Part shown: positions 32,766 through 41,504 of the stretch, in pieces
Layout of the letters: every line of letters begins with the position of its first letter
Numbering within the stretch: the stretch's first letter is position 1
Assembly (NCBI GenBank): GCA_027923505.1
Contig: BROI01000036.1
Coordinates: 62,001 to 126,000, forward strand
From: Mayamaea pseudoterrestris
Lineage: Eukaryota > Bacillariophyta > Bacillariophyceae > Sellaphorales > Sellaphoraceae
Direction of reading: 5' to 3'
DNA length: 64,000 bases
Translations under genes and position numbers: made by a program
Notes under the pieces: generated by a model
What the model was told of the DNA's origin: nothing
Database searches by the model: none
Seen by the model: the letters and a program-made list of their open reading frames with translations, nothing else

Positions 32766-33972
32766 TCACGCCGCTGGTGGATTCGAAAGAGTCAACTTAT
32801 AATTCTGCTGCTGCTGTTGCTGCTGTTCCGCTGCCAACTCGGAGAGCCCATCCGGAATGGCGCAGCAACGTCGAAGATTGGTAGGAGAATCAATGCATAC
32901 AGGGACCATGGATGATTGAAGTGTACTCGTTGACGAGTCGTCTCTCGATGTATCTTCCGGCAGCAACGAGTTTGACTCGATCAATGGAAAGGCTTCCGCG
33001 CACGTTCCGCCATGATGCGATTTCGAATCTTTCGCGCCAGCTCGCGATTCGACAAACAAGTCGCCAGATCCCTCATTGTCAAACCATCGATTCGAGTACT
33101 TGGCACTGTTTGAACGTAGAATACTCTGCAAAGCCTGCGTCGCCAAGTCAAGGGTGCTCATGGTGGTTGTCATTGTCAAAAATGGCAAGCGTGACGATGA
33201 GCTCCGCCGTGGTTGCCGTTCTCTCTCCGAATCGAAAGCGTGACTGTCAGTTTGTTCCACCAGAACTCGGCTTAAGTAATTTCGTCACAGTCTCCTGGAG
33301 AACTGGTTCACAAACGTTCGACGAGTTCCAAAGTTGAAGTGAATATTCTTCGGCGGAATTCATTGATGTTTGTTCTTCCGAGCCGTTCCGATCGCTGAAA
33401 ACCTCAATTTCACCGGATGCGAACCATCGGCAAAGCTTGGCGGCATGCAAATGGATGACGCTATCATAGGTGAAGGTCACTCTCAGCTGCCTTGATACCA
33501 TAGGCTTCTGGTTTACTGCAGGCACTTGCAAAGCTTTCTTATCGTCGGAGGCTTCCTGCACCATATCCTTTAACTCAAACCCGAAAGAATGATCGAATGG
33601 TGAGTATCATGTTAGCTGGGTCACGGTTTTTGAGTGAGTCGAACATTCGGAGCAGATGCCAATCGAAAAGAGAGTTTTTGACAGGAGTCGCACGTCGAAT
33701 TTGGAGTCCATGCACTGTGTTCATTCGTCCGTCCGACCAATGGGTTTCAAGCACTCGACTCTTCTTTTTGCATTGACTATTTATCGCTCGTATCAGTAGG
33801 TCAACGCAATTAGAGCTCCCAATGCATCACTACACCGTAGCAGTTTCCCTGTTTCCCTGGTCGCTTTCGAAAGTAGGACGACTATCGTACGCAAAACGTC
33901 ATTAATGTCGCATAGCAACTTAATTGACGCCGATCCAAAAATTCTTCGCCCGCCATTGAGCTTGATTTCCAT
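32766..33972 (-). CDS. Unresolved multi-exon gene, possibly RAD9-like; exon borders not settled
   Basis: Several protein-like stretches follow one another on the minus strand in different frames: from ATG 33972 (MEIKLNGGRRIFGSASIKLL), then ~33820-33590 (KKKSRVLETHWSDGRMNTVH ... NSLFDWHLLRMFDSL), then 33564-33250 (RQLRVTFTYDSVIHLHAAKL), then 33260-32766, Ser-rich and ending in a Gln run before the stop. The changes of frame are best explained by short introns as in neighbouring genes; one candidate is GTGACC at about 33624 to CTGCAG, but I could not fix a consistent set. Decay of the gene is the alternative. The spacing of short beta-like motifs and the Ser-rich tail remind me of the RAD9 checkpoint clamp; this is a weak resemblance. 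Its start lies only 21 bp from the divergent gene at 33994. Confidence 0.4.
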
Positions 33973-33993
33973 TGACGATGAAGCTCAACCATC

Positions 33994-35292
33994 ATGTCGA
34001 ACGAGGCAAGCAACTATTCGTTAATACTAGCTGCCCCGGGTTGTTCTCACCTTGATCTTACTGCAGCGCTTCTGCAAAAGCAGTGGCCTCGAGGAGGAAG
34101 CATTCAGGATTATTTCGACAAAATCACGAGCTCATCAAAGCATCTTCCATGCAGCTACATTCTTCTTTATGAAGACGCTCCAGTCGGTCATGTTCGCATC
34201 ACTGAGTGTTTGGATGACTCCTCGGCCCGAGCCGTCGCTGCTACATACATCATCACGGAGCCTCGTAACCAAGGATACGGACGCATACTGATGAAACTAT
34301 TGGAAAAGCGCGTCAAGCAGCTCAACTATCACTACATTTACGTTTGGACGCATACCGCCGTTGACTTTTACACAAAGTGTGGATACAAGCCAACCCATCG
34401 AGTCTCGCTGCACCGGCCCTGCTTGAAGCGACTGGAATGCAGTCAAGTTTCGCGCATCGAGTCGCTCCTTGCGAGTCGAATGGCAGTCATGCAACATGGC
34501 AGCAGCAGCTGCGACGAATCTACCAAACGACAAGCTGCTACAGCTGAAACAGTTTTGCTGCCTCCGGATGAAATGGTTGATGGCGGCGCGTCGGTAATTG
34601 AGGACGTTTGGTTGCGCAAGCGGCTCGTCGAGTGCCTTCCATTGACAATCGTTTCACTCAAACATCGTCTACAGGAGTTACAAGCCTGCACTATAAAGTA
34701 TCCAGAATATGCGTCATGGAAGTACTACATCCGCCACGACGTTCCGTGGACGCAGCAGGTGGGACCATCGTGCGGATTGGCGGCGCTGCGCATGGTGCAT
34801 GGTGCCGCTCAACCGACTACAGCAGTTGCGACGACCGACGATTCCTTGCCTTCTCTATTGGAATACGCCATTCAACAACATTATAGCGATGACGGTGAAC
34901 TATTTGATGCAATGCACCTGCTGCGCCTGGGCCAAGACGTTTGCAACTTGTCATGCCGAACTGAATCGCTGCGAGCAACACCTGCTCGAAAAATATTGTC
35001 GCATTTAATGCAGCGTCGACTACTCGTATTTGCGTACGACTCGCAACCAGCGACCCGCCAACCATGCTGCAACGACGGAAAGTCGGCGCACTACGGCGTC
35101 ATGGTCGGAATGCTCGTGGGGCGCAAAGTGGACGATGGTTTGAATGCAGAGACGTTGCGTTCGCCAACGCCTATTGACGAGCTCAGTCAGGCCGACTTGA
35201 TATCTCTTGAGAATGATCCCTTGTCTTCAGAGTGCGTCATGCTAGCTCTTGTCCAGCATGGATTGTCAAACAAGCTGACGATTGCTACCTAG
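33994..35292 (+). CDS. NAA80-like N-acetyltransferase fused to ACTMAP-like actin maturation protease
   Basis: 432 residues, no intron, ATG at 33994. Residues ~5-150 are a GNAT acetyltransferase: LLQKQWPRG near the start, GHVRI, the acetyl-CoA loop RNQGYGR (91-97), and VDFYTKCGYKP (123-132). The QWPR and HxxVxFYxxxGY features match NAA80, which in animals acetylates the N-terminus of processed actin. Residues ~240-432 match ACTMAP (C19orf54): QQVGPSCGLAALRM with the likely nucleophile Cys260, then LLEYAIQQHYSDDGELF, MHLLRLGQDV, and HYGVMVGMLVG with the likely catalytic His366. In animals ACTMAP removes the N-terminal residue of immature actin just before NAA80 acts. Both halves retain their key residues, so a bifunctional actin N-terminal maturation enzyme is inferred. 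The linker (150-235) is polar. Confidence 0.85.
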   Translation: MSNEASNYSLILAAPGCSHLDLTAALLQKQWPRGGSIQDYFDKITSSSKHLPCSYILLYEDAPVGHVRITECLDDSSARAVAATYIITEPRNQGYGRILMKLLEKRVKQLNYHYIYVWTHTAVDFYTKCGYKPTHRVSLHRPCLKRLECSQVSRIESLLASRMAVMQHGSSSCDESTKRQAATAETVLLPPDEMVDGGASVIEDVWLRKRLVECLPLTIVSLKHRLQELQACTIKYPEYASWKYYIRHDVPWTQQVGPSCGLAALRMVHGAAQPTTAVATTDDSLPSLLEYAIQQHYSDDGELFDAMHLLRLGQDVCNLSCRTESLRATPARKILSHLMQRRLLVFAYDSQPATRQPCCNDGKSAHYGVMVGMLVGRKVDDGLNAETLRSPTPIDELSQADLISLENDPLSSECVMLALVQHGLSNKLTIAT

Positions 35293-35739
35293 GATGCTTT
35301 CTGCATGTCGAATCTGCAGCTTCGAATGGTCGATGCCGACAAGTATCCTCACGCTACCAACCTCAATCTGATGGACCACTTGATAGTATTTACAGATTAG
35401 CATAAGCGTTTTGGTCAACATGCTATCGTGCCTTATAACCTGATAAGCACGTATCGTGCCGGTGCTTGTTAGAGTAAGAGCTCCGAGAACTGACGCCTAC
35501 TGTTAACAACGTATTTGACGAGCTGCGCTGGCTGGCCACAATGTTGTCGTAGAGTGCGTACAATAGCAGCGACGGCGGCTAGCTTGAACAGCAAAACATG
35601 AATTCACACAAACGAAGAGCGTGGGTAGAATAAAATTGCTGGCTATTGTTTCATTGTATTCTAAGGGATTCTCTTTAAAGGAAAGGCGCCATATCTCCTA
35701 AATATTCTCCTTCCACATCCGCTTAAATTCACATGATTT
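35293..35739. other. Convergent intergenic region
   Basis: 447 bases between the 3' ends of the fusion gene and the eIF4G-type gene. No feature was recognised. Confidence 0.4.
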
Positions 35740-38484
35740 CTACGACGCAAAGGACGCAATCCAGTCACTGATGGATGAGTGGGCGGCTTGCTCATCAAGG
35801 CTCATAAGTTTTTCCACAACAACAGTCTCTTCATATGACACTGGACCGCCGCGTTTAGCGAGAACCATGCAGGCAAACTCAGCGGGACGACCGTCCGTCA
35901 AAAAGTAATCTGGGCAAGACTTGAGCATCTCCAGCGACATCAAGTCGAGTCGCATCCAACTGGCTAGAATCGTCGCCATGTGGCTGGCGGCTAGCGGCGC
36001 ATCAATCTCAATGTCGCGAAGACTTTCCATTGGAGCCTGTACGCCGGCCACGAGCGAGTCCGAACTAATCTTCTTCTCCTGAATGCACCGTTCCAATACA
36101 CTTAGCATCTTTTCAACCTCGTCCTTCTTCATTTCTAAAATCATCATTACAGCCGCTTCAATCATGGCGGCACCACGCTCCACATGACCGTCCTCTCCAA
36201 AGCAAACAATTTCATCCACTGTCAAGACGGCATCATTAAAATCACCGCTCATGAAAAATTCTTTAAATAAACTTTTGCCTCGTTTCGCGCATTCCGATGC
36301 ATCAAAGTGCTCTTTTGTCGTTCGAGCAGAAGGCGACTCTGTCGATAGCGCAGTCGGTGAGACAGTCCGCAAAGTCTTGGGGTTTACAGAAGTAGCCTCA
36401 CTCTTTCCACCATTCTTGCCCTTGCTACCGGTAGTCTTCCCCTCGGCAGCCAATTGCAAACTTGTCTTTGGTCCGCTGCCGCCAGATGGCTGGGCCTTGG
36501 TGCTTACAACCTCTAACGAGCTTCGGCGCGACGCGTTCTTCTTTGGCTTGGCAACGTTTACAAATCCATCTTCATCAGGAATAGCTTCCACGCTTGTCGT
36601 CGACTGCGAACGAATCATAGTCAAGGACTTGCGGCTGCCATTGCTGGCCAAGCTCACTGCCGACTGTTGGCTCATCCGTCGCTGTGCCGCCTCCTCCTGC
36701 AAAACCTCCTTGTGAATCTCCTTGATGGACTTGGCCTTCTCCTGCTTGCGACGATGCACCCAGTTATTTTCCTTGAGTTCAATGAGGTCCTGCAGTAAAA
36801 ACTTGACGCGAACAGAAGGTGCCTTCAGACGCTCCTTGTCAGCGTCAGTCAGCTCCTCCTTGCCGGCAGCAAGCTCCGTTGGAACAGGTATACCTGCCAT
36901 GACATAAACTTGCCGCCAAACTGCCTGCATGGCCTCGTCCTTCTCCGTCTCGTCATCATGCAGACGAGATCCAATCGTGGTCATGAGTTTGCAAAAGCAG
37001 TCCAACCGCTCCTCATCATCCGGCTGCAACAGCTTTTGCAAACAACCAATCATAATGTCACCCTTGATGAGACCAACGTGGTATAGCTCGCCGATGAAAT
37101 GCATGAGACCAATGCTCTTCTTGCGAGCCAGCAATTCGTCAAGTTCCTTTTCGCGCGCGTCGCTAGTTGTCGAGTCGTTGAGTGCGGCTGCGCTACTAGT
37201 TGACGCTGCATTACCACCACCGTTACCAGTATCCGCCGCTGCCGCAACTGCTGCTCCATTGCCACTACTAGTCGCAACAACATCTTGCTCATTAAACAGT
37301 TCCTGACATAGCGCCAGCAGCGTTCGTCGAAAGGACTTGTGCGCCTTGCCCAAGCGTTCGGCAAACCGCGCGTACAATTCACAAAAGTGCGGCTCCAACA
37401 TGGCCTTGTCAACCAACAAACGCATCATTTTTGAAATGACTGGTTTGGTGAGTACCAAGTCTTTCACGTCACTGTCCTTGGTCAAACCAAGGGCCTGTAG
37501 AAAGGACTTGGTGAGCTTGTCGAGCGTCGTCCAGGAAAGCTTGTTAAGAATGGCAAAGGCCTTGCCAATCTGCTCCTCCTCCTCGGGCGAAAGGACATTG
37601 GCGTCTCCAGTTTCGGCACTACTACTAATGTCATTCGCATTCTTCTTCTTGACGCGCTTCGGTTTCCATCGCGTGTCATTGTTCACCGCCAATGGCTGCA
37701 AGTCGTTCATGGCTTGCATTTCCGCTTGAATCAACTCGACGCGATCCTTGGCCGTCCAGTGCGCATACAAATGCGGAGTCCAATAGTAATTGTTTTGACT
37801 GCTGGAAGCTACATCATTCTCATCGCTTGCAGCTGCCGTATTGTCATTGCTAGCGCCAACTTTATCTGCTTTCGTTTCCTTCCGTTCAACCTCACGCGGC
37901 GCTTCCAAGTATTTCATGCGGCACGCGAGAAAGTGCGACTGCGGAATGCGAACGACTGCAGTATCCGCATTCGTATCGTCGAGAAAGAGTACAATTTCAT
38001 CCAGCGTCTTGGTCGAGGCCAATTTCGCCGGCTTGGGCTTGTCCTTGCTGCCGCTCATGCTGGGGCGCTTCTTGCTGTTTCCAGAATGATTGGATGCAGC
38101 AGCATGAGGAGTAGCAGCGGCAGCTAGCGAGGAAGGTCCGTGACTGGCGCGAGTCTGCTTTTCATCTTGGTGCTTGGAAAAGTGAGCGTGCTTTTGGCTG
38201 GAAGGTTGCGACGCATAGTTTCCGCTTCGATGTCCGGCGCCGCGTCCTCCGGCGTTCGTCACGCCTCGTCCGCCACTAGCGGCTGTACTATGCAAGCCTC
38301 TTCCAGCTACGCGGTCCTTGCTACTAGACGCGGCAGTCTTCCATCCTCCAGCGGCTGGCTTTGCTGTGGTCGTCGTCTTGCTGCTTCCTTTACTAGTCGC
38401 CGAAGACGCTGCTGAAGCAAGACTGCTCGTTGGCTTTGGCGGCTCCTTGACCACGGCGGAAGCTCCTTTGCCCCAGGCGCTCAT
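35740..38484 (-). CDS. eIF4G-type translation initiation factor (MIF4G + MA3)
   Basis: Scaffold of cap-dependent translation initiation that binds eIF4A and eIF3. 914 residues, single exon, ATG 38482-38484. The N-terminal ~150 residues are Ser/Gly/Arg rich and disordered. MIF4G spans about 300-560: FAILNKLSWTTLDKLTKSFL, LVDKAMLEPHFCELYARFAERL, FRRTLLALCQELFN, then after a low-complexity loop KKSIGLMHFIGELYHVGLI and CFCKLMTTIGSRL. MA3 lies at about 730-905 (KSLFKEFFMSGDFNDAVLTV). A basic, Ser-rich hinge separates them. It is shorter than animal eIF4G and lacks the N-terminal PABP region, closer to plant eIFiso4G in size. I could not place an eIF4E-binding YxxxxLL motif with confidence. Confidence 0.88.
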   Translation of the reverse strand: MSAWGKGASAVVKEPPKPTSSLASAASSATSKGSSKTTTTAKPAAGGWKTAASSSKDRVAGRGLHSTAASGGRGVTNAGGRGAGHRSGNYASQPSSQKHAHFSKHQDEKQTRASHGPSSLAAAATPHAAASNHSGNSKKRPSMSGSKDKPKPAKLASTKTLDEIVLFLDDTNADTAVVRIPQSHFLACRMKYLEAPREVERKETKADKVGASNDNTAAASDENDVASSSQNNYYWTPHLYAHWTAKDRVELIQAEMQAMNDLQPLAVNNDTRWKPKRVKKKNANDISSSAETGDANVLSPEEEEQIGKAFAILNKLSWTTLDKLTKSFLQALGLTKDSDVKDLVLTKPVISKMMRLLVDKAMLEPHFCELYARFAERLGKAHKSFRRTLLALCQELFNEQDVVATSSGNGAAVAAAADTGNGGGNAASTSSAAALNDSTTSDAREKELDELLARKKSIGLMHFIGELYHVGLIKGDIMIGCLQKLLQPDDEERLDCFCKLMTTIGSRLHDDETEKDEAMQAVWRQVYVMAGIPVPTELAAGKEELTDADKERLKAPSVRVKFLLQDLIELKENNWVHRRKQEKAKSIKEIHKEVLQEEAAQRRMSQQSAVSLASNGSRKSLTMIRSQSTTSVEAIPDEDGFVNVAKPKKNASRRSSLEVVSTKAQPSGGSGPKTSLQLAAEGKTTGSKGKNGGKSEATSVNPKTLRTVSPTALSTESPSARTTKEHFDASECAKRGKSLFKEFFMSGDFNDAVLTVDEIVCFGEDGHVERGAAMIEAAVMMILEMKKDEVEKMLSVLERCIQEKKISSDSLVAGVQAPMESLRDIEIDAPLAASHMATILASWMRLDLMSLEMLKSCPDYFLTDGRPAEFACMVLAKRGGPVSYEETVVVEKLMSLDEQAAHSSISDWIASFAS

Positions 38485-38989
38485 GATTTCTTATTGTAGA
38501 TGCTTTATACTTTGGCTCGCTGTATGTCAATCGTATCGTTTCGTGGAAGCGAAACTGTGACGAAAAGAAACGCGCGCTCCATCATGGTGATGCCAATCGT
38601 TCCGCGTGGTTTCGCGGTGAACGGGTCATGAGTCAAACTTGTTGCTAACTCGAAAACGTGTTCAGTACCGGTCACTCATTCGTCGGCGCGAGAGGGTTAC
38701 ATTCATTTAGCTAGCAAGTCATTGTCAAGGATGCACCACAACTAACAATATCGCAACGGACGAACGGCACGTCAAAATCCAAGAGAGTGTTTCAAACGTT
38801 GAAATGTTTCAGAAAGGCTTCTCCCTGTTGAGAATCTTCCAGCGGAGCGTTGAGTGACTGCAAAAATTTCCGTCCCGTGGCTTTCGTGCAATCGAAACTA
38901 TGACATCGCTCGACCTCATTATATCGCTTGATCCGACAAGCTTTGACGACCTTCGTTGCATCAAGTAAAGCGCATTTCTTTAGTCAATC
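38485..38989. promoter_or_regulatory. Divergent promoter region of eIF4G-type (-) and ARM-like (+) genes
   Basis: 505 bases between two outward-facing starts. A TTTCGTGGAAGCGAAACTGTGACGAAA stretch near 38540 has short inverted symmetry (TTTCG...CGAAA). No gene is seen. Confidence 0.4.
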
Positions 38990-39907
38990 ATGAGCTCCGA
39001 GTAAGTCGAGTGACCTGTTGCAATGTGTGGGAAATTTGGTGTCTAACGTTATATATATTCTTCGTTTCTGCGTCCCATCAAAAGCCGGAAGAGCAAAGCG
39101 CCAGCTTTGCAGGAATCGGCGTCGAAGCGTTGCAAGCAAAGTGGTGAGGTTGCCAATGCTGGAGTGGCGACTGTACTCGACCCCAACGCTTCCAATGCGG
39201 TGCTAGTGGCGCCTGATCATGAGGCCTCTGTGGATCCAGGAGATCGGATTGCAAAGCTTATCATGACAGACTTTCGAAGCGACAATGAATCCATTGTCTT
39301 GCAGGCAGTGAAAGAGGTATATTCATTCGTGAACCCTTCCAATTCGCAAACTGACGCAGAGGAGAAGCAAAACGCTGACGTTATTACTAGTCTCGGCGGA
39401 TATTCCTTGATAAGAATTCTGATGGAAGATTGGATCGATTCGCAAGAGATACAGGAAAACGCGATTCATGCGCTTGTGGACGTTTCCTTCCATGACTCGC
39501 TCATGCCTTCGCGACCATTTATCAGAATTGGTCTGTTTGAGCAAATTTGCGTCGCTTGGCAACGCTACCAAGACGATGAGGTCTTTATTGACAAAATTTT
39601 TCACGCACTTTTTAATATGGTCTTGGACTCCAAGGACAACGCTCAACACTTGGTAGAAAAGGTTGATGGTATTAAAAAAACTGTTGCTTCAATGAAGAGG
39701 CACCAAAGTTGTGAAGATGTGCAGCTTATGTGCGCGGAACTTCTCGAAGAAATCACTTTTTACCAGAAATATCGTGCCCTGGTCATCAAGTCGGGCGGCA
39801 TTCAAGTGTTGGGAGATGCCATTCAGCGCTTCCCAGACAATGATGAGCTGCAGGATTTTGCGAAAGACGTTCTTGCGTGTCTCGCCACGCGGCCCAACAC
39901 TACGTAG
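38990..39907 (+). CDS. Armadillo/HEAT-like repeat protein
   Basis: The start is a very short first exon, 38990-39000 (ATG AGC TCC GA), followed by an 84-nt GTAAGT...AAAAG intron in phase 2 and exon 39085-39907; product 277 residues, beginning MSSDRKSKAPALQ. Without this splice no ATG would precede the conserved part. Residues ~50-270 are helical with ARM-like signatures: LQAVKEVYSFV, IQENAIHALVDVSF, IDKIFHALFNMVLDSKDNAQHLV, LMCAELLEEITFYQKYRALVIKSGGIQVLGDAI, and DFAKDVLACLAT. Similar short ARM proteins are common in diatoms; partners and function are unknown. Start choice is well supported by the splice, function is not. Confidence 0.7.
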
Positions 39908-41504
39908 ATATAAATGTTTAACTTTAATCTAGTATATTAATTAAAAAGCAACACGTATCTTGTTGGTTATATTCCGCAGACATCGCCCATGGTACTCTTG
40001 TTGTTGGCAGGTGTGCTCGTGTAGCAGTGCGGCAAAATCCTCCCAGCACTTTCCATGGCCGCCATCGAAAACAAACCCGCAGGCCTATGCCTTTTCACTT
40101 GACCATGCGCCCGAGAGCCGACGCCACGATCTGCCGGTATCAGCGCCGCGAATTCGACTTGTTGACACAGGTTACAAACGCTTAGAATGTCACAAGCATG
40201 CGATTGCTTTGAGCAAAAAGGTATGACTTGATCTATCGCAGTTTTGTCTCCTCTGTGATGTTGGGACTCAGCCACTCAGTGATTTTCTAGATGATCTGCC
40301 CTCTTTCCATTGCGTTTGCCAAGCTCGAATGACGACCACCACTGGTGAAAGTTGAACCGTGGCTAGTGACTGCGCCACCAAAGTTGCGAGAACGCCAGCG
40401 TTGGAGAATCATCATGCTTGGAAACGACGCGCGACAAGTTGGAGTCCTTTGCAGCAGTTGCAAATGTTGCTATGGAGCAAGCATTAACATCATGTTGTTT
40501 CGACAGGAGTGGCTCGCCGTCGACTTCATTCGAAACCCACTCACTGCGCTTGCGAAGGTTCTGTCCGATACTGTTACAGGATTACCATCCTTGGCTGCTC
40601 TTGGCTAATTGTTGTAAACGTAGTCGAGTCGCTTGGGCCGCGATCGGATGCTGTTCAAGTAAATGTAAAGATTGCACCGCTGACCGTGAAAGAGTATTGC
40701 TCCGAGTCCATGAGCCAGTCGCGGATCGACCGAATATGGACGTGATGACTTCGACTAGCGAATGCAGCATTCGTTTTGCAATAAGATGCTTGCTGTTATG
40801 TTTTCAATGAATCAAAAGATGAATCTCGGGAGCTATATTGTGGAGTCTTGGTCCAGCATGTAGTCACCGAGCAAGTAAAGCCATTTTCAGTCGATTCGGG
40901 ACGGCAGCGGCAGCTGTGCTGAAAGCTGAAAGTGGAAAGCGTTGCGAAGGAGTATTTCGCTGCTTCCACATCACTAGTGATAGCACCCCTTTGTACGTGT
41001 AGTATATGGTTCATGGTAGTCGGAATAGTTAAAAAGCAGTTCATGCCGCCGCTTGCAAGTCAGCAACCTCCATGGTGGATGGTGATGGTTGTGCGACGGC
41101 GCGGCGAGGCCGATTGCAGTCATTCATGCCGCATGGAAAACGAACTCTGTTTGTCACAAGTGAGTCATTTTCTTACTTGTGAAAGTGCGGCAATCGTGCG
41201 GGCATCGATAGGTTCACCCAACGATTCCTACGCGATTGCTACCTTGAAGTCCAACAATGGTATAATAGGCGCACTAACACGCGGACGCTTGATTGACAAG
41301 TTATCTTACGTTTGCTGTCGGACCCCTCTGAGCCAAAAATTATTGTGACAATCCTAGAGGAGTTGGTTTCTTGCAGCCCTCTGGACCTACCGGTAGTCGC
41401 AGTACATCACGACATCAAAGTGATGACAGCGAGCAAACGTTTCGCAATCTGTTCAAAGGGTGCAAGGTACAAGTATCATGCATACAAATATTGCGGAATT
41501 CAGA
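39908..41504. other. 1.6-kb interval without an intact gene
   Basis: Several short open stretches lie on the plus strand, for example around 40418-40810 (with LESFAAVANVAMEQA) and 40932-41348. None has a family signature or an acceptable exon chain. The stretch may hold decayed coding sequence, possibly ARM-like, or just spacer. Nothing can be called from sequence alone. Confidence 0.35.

Noticed and set aside
39908-41504. Possible decayed ARM-like gene
   Set aside because: Pieces are too short and ambiguous to assign; recorded only as an interval without a gene.
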